From Nocardioides daejeonensis (GTDB lineage Bacteria > Actinomycetota > Actinomycetes > Propionibacteriales > Nocardioidaceae): 64,000 nt of DNA. Numbering within the stretch: position 1 is the first letter of the stretch; each line of letters starts with the position of its first letter. The notes below the pieces were generated by a model. It was not told the DNA's origin, searched no databases, and saw nothing but the letters and a program-made list of their open reading frames with translations. Where the stretch lies: NCBI RefSeq assembly GCF_003194585.1, contig NZ_QHKZ01000002.1, positions 248,001 through 312,000 of the forward strand. Direction: 5' to 3'. Shown piece by piece: positions 55,533 through 64,000 of this stretch. The translations under genes and the position numbers were made by a program.

Positions 55533-57091
55533 GTCTGGGAGTCCGGGTCGAACTCTTGCCAGTCCGGGTCGTCGGCGGAGCCGATCTCATAGGCGACCGG
55601 TCCGGCCGGGTCTCCGTCGTCGATGCGGCGGGCGACGTCGGCACGCGCCTCGTTCTCAGCACGCGACTCCATCGCGTCGTCGATGCGCCGCCTGCGCTCC
55701 GCGGCCGGGCGGTGCTCACCGAACCTCTGGTCCTCACCACGGCGCCCGAGCATCTCGACGCCGGCGTCGATCCCAGGCTTGAAGTCGAAGACCACCGCGT
55801 TGTTCGGGTCTCCGATCAGCACCGCATCGCCCTCCACAGCACCGATCTCGAGCAGCCTCGCCTCGACGCCGAGCCGGTTGAGGCGGTCGGCCAGGAAGCC
55901 CACGGCCTCGTCGTTGCTGAAGTCGGTCTGGCGCACCCAGCGCTCCGGCTTCACACCCCGGACCCGCCAGGCGCGCTGGCCGGCTCCGGCCCCGTCCGTG
56001 GTCTCGGTGATCGCGAACTCCGCGCCGCCGGCGACCGCCTCGGGGCGCAGCACGATGCGGGTTGCCTCCACCACCGGGCGTTCGGCGCGGGCGCCGGTGA
56101 CGATCCGGGCCATCGCGAAGGTGAGCTCCTTGAGACCCTCGCCGGACGCCGCACTGACCTCGAACACCTCAAGCCCGCGCTCGCGCAGCTCGTCGATCAC
56201 GAAGGAGGCGATGTCACGCCCGTCCGGCACGTCGATCTTGTTGAGGGCGACCAGCCGCGGCCGGTCCTCCAGACCGCCGTAGCGCTGCAGCTCGCCCTCG
56301 ATGATGTCGAGATCCTCGACGGGATTGCGGCCGGGCTCGATGCTCGCCGTGTCGATCACATGCACCAGCGCCGCGCAGCGCTCGATGTGCCGCAGGAAGT
56401 CATGGCCGAGACCACGACCCTCAGCTGCGCCCTCGATCAGGCCCGGGACGTCGGCAACCGTGAAAGTCGTGTCTCCTGCACGCACCACGCCGAGGTTCGG
56501 CACGAGCGTGGTGAAGGGGTAGTCGGCGATCTTGGGTCGTGCCCGCGAGATCGCGGCGATCAGGGAGGACTTGCCGGCGCTCGGGAAGCCCACCAGGCCG
56601 ATGTCGGCGACGACCTTGAGCTCAAGCACCACCTCGAGCTCGTCGCCGGGCTCGCCGAGGAGGGCGAAGCCCGGCGCCTTGCGCTTCGCCGAGGCGAGCG
56701 CCGCGTTGCCGAGACCACCACGGCCCCCCTGGGCGATGACCATCTCGGTGCCGGGCCCGACCAGGTCGGCGAGGACCTTGCCTTCGGCGTCGCTCACCAC
56801 GGTGCCGTCAGGCACCGGGAGCACGAGATCGGAGCCGTGCCCGCCGTTGCGGTGGCCACCGGCCCCCTGGCCGCCGTTCTCGGCACGCCGACGCGGGCTG
56901 TGGTGGTAGTCGATGAGAGTGGTGACGTCGGGGTCGACCCGGAGGATCACCGAACCCCCTGGGCCGCCGTTGCCCCCGTCCGGGCCACCGAGCGGCTTGA
57001 ACTTCTCGCGGTGCACGGAGGCCACGCCGTTGCCGCCACGGCCGGCGGCGATGCTCAGCCGGACCTGGTCGACGAAGGTGGGGACGGCCAT
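55529..57091 (-). CDS. obgE: GTPase ObgE/CgtA
   Basis: A 520-residue ribosome-associated GTPase. The Obg domain ([25 protein letters not shown], Gly-rich loops) runs to ~160, then G1 ([11 protein letters not shown]), G3 ([10 protein letters not shown]) and G4 ([10 protein letters not shown]). The C-terminal OCT domain ([23 protein letters not shown]) is followed by ~90 acidic and Arg-rich residues, including an acidic end ([13 protein letters not shown]). Located downstream of rplU-rpmA, separated by a terminator. Confidence 0.96.
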   Translation of the reverse strand: MAVPTFVDQVRLSIAAGRGGNGVASVHREKFKPLGGPDGGNGGPGGSVILRVDPDVTTLIDYHHSPRRRAENGGQGAGGHRNGGHGSDLVLPVPDGTVVSDAEGKVLADLVGPGTEMVIAQGGRGGLGNAALASAKRKAPGFALLGEPGDELEVVLELKVVADIGLVGFPSAGKSSLIAAISRARPKIADYPFTTLVPNLGVVRAGDTTFTVADVPGLIEGAAEGRGLGHDFLRHIERCAALVHVIDTASIEPGRNPVEDLDIIEGELQRYGGLEDRPRLVALNKIDVPDGRDIASFVIDELRERGLEVFEVSAASGEGLKELTFAMARIVTGARAERPVVEATRIVLRPEAVAGGAEFAITETTDGAGAGQRAWRVRGVKPERWVRQTDFSNDEAVGFLADRLNRLGVEARLLEIGAVEGDAVLIGDPNNAVVFDFKPGIDAGVEMLGRRGEDQRFGEHRPAAERRRRIDDAMESRAENEARADVARRIDDGDPAGPVAYEIGSADDPDWQEFDPDSQT

Positions 57092-57126
57092 AGGGGTTCC
57101 TTTCCGCGCGGCTCGTCACGAGCCGC

Positions 57127-57164
57127 AAAAAGCGAAGGCGCCCCTAGATCCTAGGGACGCCTTC
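57127..57164 (-). terminator. Rho-independent terminator between rpmA and obgE
   Basis: Arms CGCCTTC/GAAGGCG with an inner CCCTAG/CTAGGG stem (57134-57164), then GCTTTTT on the minus strand (57127-57131 is the U-run). It lies 24 nt past the rpmA stop. Confidence 0.85.
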
Positions 57165-57188
57165 GACGAAGCTGCTGAACGCGGAGGC

Positions 57189-57443
57189 TCAGGCCTCCGG
57201 GACGATGTTGACGACACGCCGACCGCGGCGGGTGCCGAACTCGACGGCGCCGGCAGCAAGGGCGAACAGGGTGTCGTCGCGACCTCGGCCCACGTTGACG
57301 CCCGGGTGGAACTGGGTGCCGCGCTGGCGGACCAGGATCTCGCCAGCGTTGACCGCCTGGCCACCGAAGCGCTTCACGCCCAGGCGCTTGGCGTTGGAGT
57401 CACGACCGTTCTTGGTGCTGGAAGCACCCTTCTTACTTGCCAT
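57189..57443 (-). CDS. rpmA: 50S ribosomal protein L27
   Basis: An 84-residue ribosomal protein. It starts [20 protein letters not shown] and then contains [28 protein letters not shown] and the terminal [13 protein letters not shown], matching actinobacterial L27 with no N-terminal cleavage extension. It sits near the peptidyl-transferase centre. The start at ATG 57443 is followed by the expected sequence. In an operon with rplU. Confidence 0.97.
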   Translation of the reverse strand: MASKKGASSTKNGRDSNAKRLGVKRFGGQAVNAGEILVRQRGTQFHPGVNVGRGRDDTLFALAAGAVEFGTRRGRRVVNIVPEA

Positions 57444-57512
57444 GGTTGATGTCCTTCAGGATCGGATGAGGCTCAGGTCGGTAAGCCGACCGGATCGAGC
57501 GGTCGAGCTGGA

Positions 57513-57845
57513 TCAGGCGGTGATCGCGGTGACCTTGACCTGGGTGTACTTCTGACGGTGACCCTGGCGCTTCTTGTAGCCGGTCTTGTTCTTGTACTTC
57601 TGGATCACGATCTTGGGACCCTTGGTGCCACCTAGGACCTCGACGGTGACGGAGGCGTTGCCGAGCGCCGAGGCGCTGGAGGTCACGGCCTCACCGTCGA
57701 CCAGGAGCACCACCGGGAGCTCGACGGACTCGCCGACCGCGGTCTCCACCTTGTCGATCTCGATGACGTCGCCCACGGCAACCTTCTGCTGGGTGGCGCC
57801 TGCGCGCACGATCGCGTACACCGCGGTCTCCTTCGTCGTGTCCAT
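57513..57845 (-). CDS. rplU: 50S ribosomal protein L21
   Basis: A 110-residue ribosomal protein with [25 protein letters not shown] at the N-terminus, the [24 protein letters not shown]-binding loop in the C-terminal half, and KVTAITA at the end. Most L21 proteins begin at the M-YAIV block; here an 8-residue extension (MDTTKETA) is read because ATG 57845 is the first start codon in frame. A good promoter lies ~100 nt upstream. Confidence 0.95.
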   Translation of the reverse strand: MDTTKETAVYAIVRAGATQQKVAVGDVIEIDKVETAVGESVELPVVLLVDGEAVTSSASALGNASVTVEVLGGTKGPKIVIQKYKNKTGYKKRQGHRQKYTQVKVTAITA

Positions 57846-57872
57846 CTAAAAGCCTGCTGTCTCCGGTGCTCG

Positions 57873-57901
57873 CCGACCGACTCTGTCGATCAGTCGGTCG
57901 G
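57873..57901 (-). promoter_or_regulatory. Hairpin in the rplU 5' leader
   Basis: A perfect 9-bp inverted repeat CCGACCGAC/GTCGGTCGG (57873-57881 and 57893-57901) with an 11-nt loop, between the promoter and the rplU start. It could be an L21-type leader structure for autoregulation, or an mRNA stabiliser. Confidence 0.4.
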
Positions 57902-57942
57902 GGCCGACACGGAGTAGGCGTGCTGCTGCACACCGAGGGTCC

Positions 57943-57971
57943 ATCTTACGGATCCACTACCCCGCACGCAA
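57943..57971 (-). promoter_or_regulatory. rplU-rpmA promoter
   Basis: The minus strand has TTGCGT (57971-57966), a 17-bp spacer and TAAGAT (57948-57943), close to the sigma-A consensus. It gives an ~90-nt leader containing the hairpin at 57873-57901. Confidence 0.65.
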
Positions 57972-58005
57972 AACGACGGCCCGAGCGATGGCGTGAGGTA
58001 GGTCA

Positions 58006-59157
58006 TCAGCGCACCTCCGCGCGTTCCACAACGGGCTGCGGCAGGTCCTCGACGAACGAGCGGATCGCATCGTGGTACCCCGGCGGTTCCAGCAGGAACG
58101 AATCGTGCCCGTGCACCGAGTGCAGTTCGTCGAAGTCGACCGCGACACCGAGGCGGCGCAGCTCGTCGACCATCCGTCGCGACTGCGCCGTGTCGAAGCG
58201 CCAGTCACTGTCGAAGGACAGCACCCGGAACCGGGTCGCGGTGCCACGCAACTGCGTCTCCGTATCCGGATCGGCGAAGGGGTCGAAGTAGTCCAGCAAT
58301 CTCGAGAGATAGAGGTAGGAGAGCGCGTCGAAGCGATCGAGGAAGACGTTGCCCTGGTGCTGCAGGTAGTGCTCGACAGCGAAGTCCGGCGCCATGGTCA
58401 TCTCGCCGGGCGCGGAATCCCGCTCGTGGCCGAACTTCTTCGCCAGCGCGGCGGCGGACACATAGGTGATGTGCGCCATCATCCGGGCCACCTTCTGGCC
58501 ATGCGCGGGCACGACACCATGCTCGGCATAGCGACCGCCATGGAACTGAGGGTCGTTCATGATCGCCTCGCGCCCGACCGCGGAGAAGGCGATGTTCTCG
58601 GTGGTCAGTCGCGACGATGCCGCAACGACGACAGCACGTTCGATCTCCTCCGGAGCATCGATCGCCCACTGCAGCACCTGCATGCCGCCCAGCGAACCGC
58701 CAACCGCCGCGTGCAGCCGGTCGACCCCCAGGTGGCGCATCAGCGCCCGGTGCACGGTCACCAGGTCCGACATGTGCAGGAGCGGGAAGTCCATCGCGTA
58801 CGCCGCCCCGGTGGCCGGATCGATCGAGAGGGGGCCCGTGGTGCCCGAGCAGCCACCAAGCAGGTTCGCGCTGATCACGAAGAAGCGCTCCGTGTCGATC
58901 GCCTTGCCGTGGCCGATCAGGTTGTCCCACCAGCCGCGCTTCTTCGCTCCGAGGTGGAGACCCGCGGCATGCGCATCACCGGTCAGGGCGTGGCAGATGA
59001 AGATCGCGTTGTCGCGCTCGGGTGAGAGTTCGCCGTAGGTCTCGTAGGCGACCTCGACGTGGCGCAGCACTCCGCCACCACGCAGTCGCAGCGGGTCGTC
59101 CTCTCCAAAGAGGACGACCCGCTGCGTCTCGACGTAGCCAGTCGCGATGGTGCTCAG
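58006..59157 (-). CDS. metX: Homoserine O-acetyltransferase, apparent CTG start
   Basis: A 383-residue alpha/beta-hydrolase enzyme activating homoserine for methionine synthesis. It has [29 protein letters not shown] and the nucleophile region [16 protein letters not shown]; the C-terminal Asp/His are in SFDSDWRF and [18 protein letters not shown]. Homologues normally begin STIATGxVETQ. The frame upstream is open inside metY but has no ATG, GTG or TTG near this point. The only sensible codon is CTG at 59157-59155, 1 nt after the metY stop (TGAGCTG). It is downstream of metY in the same operon. Confidence 0.9.
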   Translation of the reverse strand: MSTIATGYVETQRVVLFGEDDPLRLRGGGVLRHVEVAYETYGELSPERDNAIFICHALTGDAHAAGLHLGAKKRGWWDNLIGHGKAIDTERFFVISANLLGGCSGTTGPLSIDPATGAAYAMDFPLLHMSDLVTVHRALMRHLGVDRLHAAVGGSLGGMQVLQWAIDAPEEIERAVVVAASSRLTTENIAFSAVGREAIMNDPQFHGGRYAEHGVVPAHGQKVARMMAHITYVSAAALAKKFGHERDSAPGEMTMAPDFAVEHYLQHQGNVFLDRFDALSYLYLSRLLDYFDPFADPDTETQLRGTATRFRVLSFDSDWRFDTAQSRRMVDELRRLGVAVDFDELHSVHGHDSFLLEPPGYHDAIRSFVEDLPQPVVERAEVR

Positions 59158-59158
59158 C

Positions 59159-60442
59159 TCACTTGCTGGCGGCCAGCGCCTGGTCGAGGTCGGCGATGAT
59201 GTCGTCGATGTGCTCGATGCCGATCGACAGGCGCACCATGTCCTCGGGCACACCCGCAGCCTCCAACTCCTCAGGAGTCAGCTGGCTGTGCGTCGTGGTG
59301 GCGTTGTGGATCGCCAGCGACTTGGCGTCGCCGATGTTGGCGAGGTGGCTGAAGAGGTTCAGCGCCTCGACGAACTTCTTGCCGCCCTCACGCCCCGCCT
59401 TGACCCCGAAGCTGACCAGGCCGCCGTACCCGCCCTTGAGCGTGCGGTCGGCGACCTCCTTGTAGGGGCTGTCAGCCAGACCCGGGTAGCTGACCCAGGC
59501 GACATCGTCGTGCTGGTTGAGGTACTCCGCCACCTTGAGGGCGTTCTCGCTGTGGCGCTCCATGCGCAGGTGCAAGGTCTCCAGCCCCTGGAGGAAGAGC
59601 CAGGAGTTCATCGGAGTCGTGGCCGCGCCCGTGTTGCGCAGCAGCACCGTGCGAGCCCGGATGATGTAGGCGAGGTTGCCGACGGCCTCGGTCCAGACCA
59701 CCCCGTGGTAGGCGGCGTCGGGCTTGGTGAGGCCCGGGAACCGGTCGCTGTGCGCTGCCCAGTCGAAGTTCCCGGAGTCGACGATGATGCCGCCGATGGA
59801 GGTGCCATGGCCACCGATGTACTTGGTGGCCGCGTGCACGACGACGTCGGCGCCGAGCTCGAACGGCTTGCACAGCATCGGCGACGGAGCGGTGTTGTCG
59901 ACGATGAGCGGCAGGCCCAGCGCGTGGGCGGCGTCGGCCCACGCTCGGATGTCGACCACGTTGATCTTCGGGTTGCCGAGGGTCTCACCGAAGACGAGCC
60001 GGGTGCGCTCGTCGACTGCGGCAGCCAGTTCCTCGGGCTTCTCCGGGTCGACGAAGCGCACCGTGATGCCGAACTGCGGCAGCGTGTGCGCGAAGAGGGC
60101 GTAGGTGCCGCCGTACAGGGTGGAGAGCGCGACGATGTTGTCGCCCGCGCCCGCCAGGTTGAGCACGGCGTACGTCGTCGCGGTCGACCCCGAGGCCACG
60201 GCGAGGGCACCCACACCGCCTTCGAGCTGCGTCATCCGCTGCTCGAACACGTCCTGAGTCGGGTTCATGATCCGGGTGTAGATGTTGCCGGGCTCGGCGA
60301 GCGCGAAGAGGTTGGCCGCGTGCTCGGTGTCGTTGAAGACGTAGGAGGTGGTCTGGTAGATCGGCACGGCCCGCGAGTTGGTCGCGGGGTCGGCCTGCTC
60401 CTGGCCGGCATGCACGGCAAGGGTCTCGGGACGGTAGGTCAT
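59159..60442 (-). CDS. metY: O-acetylhomoserine sulfhydrylase (aminocarboxypropyltransferase)
   Basis: A 427-residue PLP enzyme that makes homocysteine directly from O-acetylhomoserine and sulfide. It contains TLAVHAGQEQADPATNSRAVPIYQTTSYVF, the NIYTRIMNPTQDVFEQRM motif and HAATKYIGGHGTSIGG (PLP Lys), typical of the Cys/Met-metabolism family. Met 60442 is chosen because GAGGAAG lies 9 nt upstream; MRK at 60460 is in frame. It pairs with metX for direct sulfhydrylation. No SAM riboswitch was seen upstream. Confidence 0.95.
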   Translation of the reverse strand: MTYRPETLAVHAGQEQADPATNSRAVPIYQTTSYVFNDTEHAANLFALAEPGNIYTRIMNPTQDVFEQRMTQLEGGVGALAVASGSTATTYAVLNLAGAGDNIVALSTLYGGTYALFAHTLPQFGITVRFVDPEKPEELAAAVDERTRLVFGETLGNPKINVVDIRAWADAAHALGLPLIVDNTAPSPMLCKPFELGADVVVHAATKYIGGHGTSIGGIIVDSGNFDWAAHSDRFPGLTKPDAAYHGVVWTEAVGNLAYIIRARTVLLRNTGAATTPMNSWLFLQGLETLHLRMERHSENALKVAEYLNQHDDVAWVSYPGLADSPYKEVADRTLKGGYGGLVSFGVKAGREGGKKFVEALNLFSHLANIGDAKSLAIHNATTTHSQLTPEELEAAGVPEDMVRLSIGIEHIDDIIADLDQALAASK

Positions 60443-60495
60443 GTTCACACTCTTCCTCATCGAAGGTGATCCAAAGTCGACTGACTTGATAGACA

Positions 60496-60524
60496 TTACT
60501 AGCAGGGCCCAGCCGGGCCACGAA
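60496..60524 (-). promoter_or_regulatory. Putative metYX promoter
   Basis: TTCGTG (60524-60519), a 17-bp spacer and TAGTAA(T) (60501-60496) on the minus strand. It is a moderate match, and places the start site about 50 nt before metY. Confidence 0.5.
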
Positions 60525-60538
60525 CCGTCCACATTCTG

Positions 60539-60576
60539 ACGTGGAGGAGACCCCTTTCCCGGGGTGTCCTCCACGT
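60539..60576 (-). terminator. Terminator after the RNase E/G gene
   Basis: A 16-bp stem with one mismatch: ACGTGGAGGAGACCCC and GGGGTGTCCTCCACGT (60539-60576) with a short loop, 9 nt past the gene's stop. There is no U-run. Confidence 0.75.
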
Positions 60577-60584
60577 GAGACGGA

Positions 60585-63500
60585 TCAGCGCTTGCGCGTG
60601 CCGCGCTTCTTGATCGGCACGTGCAGATCGGCGCCCTCGTCGGCCTTCTGCTCCGGCGTGACCGGATCGGTCGAGACCAGGTCCGCCGCGGCGGGCTCCG
60701 CCTTGCCACGTCGGCGCGATCGCGTCGTCACCTTGGGCGGCGCCGCAGCCGTCACCGGGGCAGCGACGGGCGTGCTCACCGTGAGCACCACGGGCTCGCC
60801 CTGTGTCGGGGTGATCACGCCGCTGCTGCGCGCGGAGCGGCGGGTCCGGGTCACTGTGCTGACCCGGGGCGCGGAGTCCGGAACGCCGTTCGACGGCTCG
60901 GCGGCAGCGGGCTCCGCAGCCTCCGGAGAGCGCTGCTTCGTGGCGCCCTGCTCGACCGGAGCACTCGCCGGCACCGGCGTCGTGTCGCGCGACGCCGCGA
61001 CGCCTGCCACTGCGGCGAGCGGCTCCGCGGCCTCTGCCGCCGGCTGCTCGCTCGGCGTCTCCGCCGCGGGCGTCGGCTCCGGACGGCTCCAACCGGACGG
61101 CTCCGCGGCAGCGGGGCGCTCTGCCTTCGCAGCAGACCGCGCATCGGTGACCGGGGGCTCGTCGAGCGCCTCGGCCTCGGGGCGCGTGCTGCCGGCCAGG
61201 TCCTTGGGTGAGGGAGCGACCGGCTTCGGAGCCTGCTTGCCCTCAGGCTTGCTCTGCTCGGACTTCTGCTGGTCGGACTTCTGCTCGCCTCGGCCCTTGC
61301 CTCGGCGGCCGCCCCCGCGCCGGTTGTCGTCCTCGGAGCGACGCGGCTCGATCGGCATGTCGTGCACCACGAGACCGCGGCCCTGGCAGTGCTCGCAGTT
61401 CTCGCTGAACGCCTCCAGCAGACCGGTGCCGATCCGCTTGCGGGTCATCTGGACCAGGCCCAGGGAGGTCACCTCGGCGACCTGGTGGCGGGTCCGATCG
61501 CGGCCCAGGCACTCGACCAGCCGACGCAGCACCAGGTCGCGGTTGGACTCCAGCACCATGTCGATGAAGTCGACGACGATGATGCCGCCGATGTCGCGCA
61601 GCCGGAGCTGGCGCACGATCTCCTCGGCCGCCTCCAGGTTGTTCTTGGTGACCGTCTCCTCGAGGTTGCCTCCGGAACCGGTGAACTTGCCGGTGTTGAC
61701 GTCGACGACCGTCATCGCCTCGGTGCGGTCGATGATCAGCGAGCCACCCGACGGCAGCCACACCTTGCGGTCCAGCCCCTTGGCGATCTGCTCGTCGATC
61801 CGGAAGACGGAGAACGAGTCCCCACCTTCGGTAGGCACGAACCGCTCGACACGGTCCAACAGGTCCGGCGCGACGTGCTCGACGTAACCGTGCACCGTCT
61901 CCCACGCCTCGTCACCCTCGACGACCAGCTTGCTGAAGTCCTCGGTGAAGAGGTCGCGCACGACCTTGAGGGTCAGGTCCGGCTCGCCGTACAGGAGCTT
62001 GGGCGCGCTGCCCTGGGTGGACTTCTTCTCGATGTCCTCCCAGCGTGCCTTGAGCCGCTCCACGTCGAGCGTGAGCTCGTCCTCCGACGCGCCCTCGGCC
62101 GCCGTACGCACGATCACGCCGGCAGAGTCGGGGACGATCTCCTTCAGCAGGCTCTTGAGTCGCGCCCGCTCCGTGTCGGGAAGCTTGCGGGAGATGCCCG
62201 AGGTCGTCCCGTCCGGCACGTAGACCAGGAAGCGGCCGGCCAGACTGATCTGGCTGGTCAGCCTGGCGCCCTTGTGGCCGATCGGGTCCTTGGTGACCTG
62301 CACCAGGACGGACTGGCCGCTGGAGAGGACAGACTCGATCTTGCGCGGCTGACCCTCCTTGTGCCCCAGCGCCGACCAGTTGACCTCGCCGGCGTACAGC
62401 ACCGCGTTGCGACCCTTGCCGATGTCGACGAAGGCCGCCTCCATCGAGGGCAGCACGTTCTGGACGCGACCGACGTAGACGTTGCCGATCAGAGAGTTCT
62501 GCGACTCTCGAGAGACGTAGTGCTCCACGAGGACCTTGTCCTCGAGGACGCCGATCTGGGTGAGCTCGCCCTTCTGGCGCACCACCATGACCCGGTCCAC
62601 CGACTCCCGGCGAGCCAGGAACTCGGCCTCACTCACGATCGGGGCCCGGCGGCGTCCGGCCTCGCGGCCCTCGCGGCGACGCTGCTTCTTCGCCTCCAGG
62701 CGCGTAGAGCCGGAGACGGCGGTGATCTGGTCCTCGGGCGAACGGGTCGCCCGAACCCGGGTCACCGTGTTGGCCGGGTCGTCGTTGGCCTCCCCGGAAG
62801 CCTCACCGGCCCGGCGACGGCGGCGGCGACGACGTGAGCCGCCCTCGCCCTGCTCCTCGTCGCTCGCGCCGTCGTCGTCGCTCTGACCCGATGCGCCGGT
62901 CGTGTCGGCTTCGGCCGCCTCGCCCTCCGCCTCGGCGTGCTCGCCGCCCTCGGCGTTGCCCTTGCGACGACGTCGGCCACCCCGACGGCGGCGACGACGG
63001 CCACCGCCCTGGCCAGACTCCTCGTCGTCGGTGGCGGAGTCGTTCTCCTCGCCGGTCTCAGCCGGCGCCGTCTCGGTGGGCTCAGTCTCGGTGGGCTCGG
63101 TCTGGGGCTGCGTCGTCTCCGCCTGCTCCGTGTCTCCCTGGCCGGGGGCGTCCTGCGCCTCCTCAGCGTCGACCGGCGCGGCCTCGTCGACAGCAGGCTC
63201 CTCGACCGCCGGAGCGGCCTTCTTGCGACTACGGGTCCGCTTCGGCTTCTCCGGTGCCTGGAAGAGCGGCACGGCGACGGCGGGCTCGGTGCCCTCGTCG
63301 TCGGCAGAAGCCGCCTCCGCTCCGGTGGGCGCTTCGGCGACCGCCGGGGCAGGCTCAGCGGCCTTGCGAGCACGGGTGCGGCGAGTGGCCGCCTTCTTGA
63401 CCGGGGCAGGCTCCGCGGACGGCTCTGTCACGGCAGCCTGCTCGACGGCCCGGGTCTCCACCGACGGGTCGACTGGCTCTGCCACCGGGTCCGCTGGCTC

Positions 63501-63935
63501 TGCGACCGGGGCCACAGCCGCCTTCTTGGCGGTCTTGCGCGGCGCACGCTTGGCGGCCTTCTTCACCGGCGCCGGGTCGGCGACCTCGGGGGCGGCCTCG
63601 GGGGCAGCTGCCTCCCCGATCTCGGGAGCAGGCTCCTCCACCGACGCTTTCTTCGCCGCCGTCTTCTTGGCGGTGGTCTTCTTCGCCGCCGTCTTCTTGG
63701 CGGCGGTCTTCTTCGCCGCCGTCTTCTTCGCGGCCTTCTTCACCGGCTCCGCCGGCTCGCCCGTCTCGGCAGTTGCATCGTCGAGCAGCGAAGGCTGCTC
63801 GGGCTCCGGGGCAGCCTTCTTCGTGGTCTTGCGCGGCGCACGCTTGGCGGCCTTCTTGGCCGGTGCGGCATCGCTGGGCTCCGGGTTGCTCTCCGGGGTG
63901 TTCTCCGGACCGGCAGTGGGGTTCTCGTCGAGCAT
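60585..63935 (-). CDS. rne: RNase E/G family endoribonuclease with long disordered termini
   Basis: A 1116-residue RNase. The N-terminal ~430 residues are low complexity: Lys/Ala/Thr repeats (KKTAAKKTAAKKTAAKKTTA), Glu/Pro/Ala stretches, then Arg-rich tracts (RRRRRRGGRRRRK). The catalytic core begins near VSEAEFLARRES with S1 (IGNVYVGRVQNVLPSMEAAFVDIGKGRNAVLYAGE). The catalytic Asp residues lie in VDVNTGKFTGSGG and GGIIVVDFIDM, and the Zn-link Cys pair in ENCEHCQGRG. A ~190-residue Pro/Ala/Glu-rich C-terminus follows. The arrangement of both N- and C-terminal extensions is seen in other actinobacteria. ATG 63935 is preceded by GAGGAGC; GTG 63941 is another in-frame choice. Confidence 0.95.
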   Translation of the reverse strand: MLDENPTAGPENTPESNPEPSDAAPAKKAAKRAPRKTTKKAAPEPEQPSLLDDATAETGEPAEPVKKAAKKTAAKKTAAKKTAAKKTTAKKTAAKKASVEEPAPEIGEAAAPEAAPEVADPAPVKKAAKRAPRKTAKKAAVAPVAEPADPVAEPVDPSVETRAVEQAAVTEPSAEPAPVKKAATRRTRARKAAEPAPAVAEAPTGAEAASADDEGTEPAVAVPLFQAPEKPKRTRSRKKAAPAVEEPAVDEAAPVDAEEAQDAPGQGDTEQAETTQPQTEPTETEPTETAPAETGEENDSATDDEESGQGGGRRRRRRGGRRRRKGNAEGGEHAEAEGEAAEADTTGASGQSDDDGASDEEQGEGGSRRRRRRRRAGEASGEANDDPANTVTRVRATRSPEDQITAVSGSTRLEAKKQRRREGREAGRRRAPIVSEAEFLARRESVDRVMVVRQKGELTQIGVLEDKVLVEHYVSRESQNSLIGNVYVGRVQNVLPSMEAAFVDIGKGRNAVLYAGEVNWSALGHKEGQPRKIESVLSSGQSVLVQVTKDPIGHKGARLTSQISLAGRFLVYVPDGTTSGISRKLPDTERARLKSLLKEIVPDSAGVIVRTAAEGASEDELTLDVERLKARWEDIEKKSTQGSAPKLLYGEPDLTLKVVRDLFTEDFSKLVVEGDEAWETVHGYVEHVAPDLLDRVERFVPTEGGDSFSVFRIDEQIAKGLDRKVWLPSGGSLIIDRTEAMTVVDVNTGKFTGSGGNLEETVTKNNLEAAEEIVRQLRLRDIGGIIVVDFIDMVLESNRDLVLRRLVECLGRDRTRHQVAEVTSLGLVQMTRKRIGTGLLEAFSENCEHCQGRGLVVHDMPIEPRRSEDDNRRGGGRRGKGRGEQKSDQQKSEQSKPEGKQAPKPVAPSPKDLAGSTRPEAEALDEPPVTDARSAAKAERPAAAEPSGWSRPEPTPAAETPSEQPAAEAAEPLAAVAGVAASRDTTPVPASAPVEQGATKQRSPEAAEPAAAEPSNGVPDSAPRVSTVTRTRRSARSSGVITPTQGEPVVLTVSTPVAAPVTAAAPPKVTTRSRRRGKAEPAAADLVSTDPVTPEQKADEGADLHVPIKKRGTRKR

Positions 63936-64000
63936 GGTCACGCTCCTCGGTGCGCCCAGAGGCGGCACCTGGTCACCGTCTCCCGACACAAGTGCCGGAG

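Noticed and set aside
60443..60584. SAM riboswitch or T-box upstream of metY
   Set aside because: The leader is too short and lacks the conserved cores; only a promoter-like pair and the upstream terminator are visible.
63650..63740. DNA minisatellite independent of the protein
   Set aside because: The 15-bp repeats match the KKTAA codon repeats of RNase E in frame and are best seen as protein-coding low complexity.

Overview
The window is a single stretch of high-GC chromosome from an actinobacterium, most likely a member of the Nocardioidaceae (Nocardioides or a close relative). The evidence is the strong G/C bias at third codon positions, the frequent GTG starts and ATGA/GTGA gene overlaps, several promoters whose -10 hexamer lies about 7 bp before the start codon (leaderless mRNAs), and gene order resembling other actinobacteria (ilvB-ilvN-ilvC ... 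serA ... leuB; cysteine desulfurase-mnmA ... ligA/gatCAB; rne ... rplU-rpmA-obgE-proB). No rRNA, tRNA, CRISPR array, prophage or insertion sequence was found. The genus is an inference.

Layout. 1-7 kb: partial ilvE, leuB with a 41-aa companion ORF and a ribosome-mediated attenuator (leader peptide MRSVFVLIDCRGEA), a methyltransferase, a YczE-type membrane protein, a secreted GH16 glucanase and serA. 7-13.7 kb: a small HTH regulator, a DUF6907-like protein, argG with an ARG-box-like promoter, a zinc-ribbon membrane protein and the iron-uptake operon efeUOB under a DtxR/IdeR-type box. 13.8-19.7 kb: a two-gene ABC exporter, a DsbA/FrnE-like oxidoreductase, an ABC-F protein, a lipoprotein and a secreted metzincin-type protease broken by one extra G inside its zinc-binding motif. 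19.7-23.4 kb: ilvB-ilvN-ilvC behind a second attenuator (leader MRSQILVRTRRGW). 23.4-33.8 kb: a pterin dehydratase/VOC fusion, GNAT, LD-carboxypeptidase, VOC, kynU, ilvD, EamA transporter, alpha/beta hydrolase, sugar-dehydrogenase lipoprotein, and an AbiEi/DUF559-like protein bracketed by 22-bp tandem repeats.

34.1-40.4 kb: a five-gene, fully overlapping operon downstream of a cobalamin riboswitch. It encodes a secreted alpha/alpha-toroid protein, a membrane-anchored secreted protein resembling the SCO2322/DUF4430 group, and the T, A and S components of an ECF transporter. The two secreted proteins resemble the alpha and beta halves of animal transcobalamin/intrinsic factor carried on separate chains, so this may be a bacterial vitamin B12 capture and import system. 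It is the most interesting locus in the window.

40.5-46.1 kb: gatC-gatA-gatB, divergent from ligA. 46.1-51 kb: two DHA2 drug exporters around a TetR regulator whose operator lies in its own promoter spacer, then a secreted lipase. 51-55.5 kb: core-MetE-like protein, mnmA, cysteine desulfurase, proB. 55.5-64 kb: obgE, rpmA, rplU, metX, metY and a large RNase E/G with long disordered extensions.

Together the genes cover most of branched-chain amino acid synthesis (ilvBNC, ilvD, leuB, ilvE, with attenuation at two sites), serine, arginine, proline and methionine synthesis, iron and probably B12 uptake, tRNA modification and charging, and RNA turnover.
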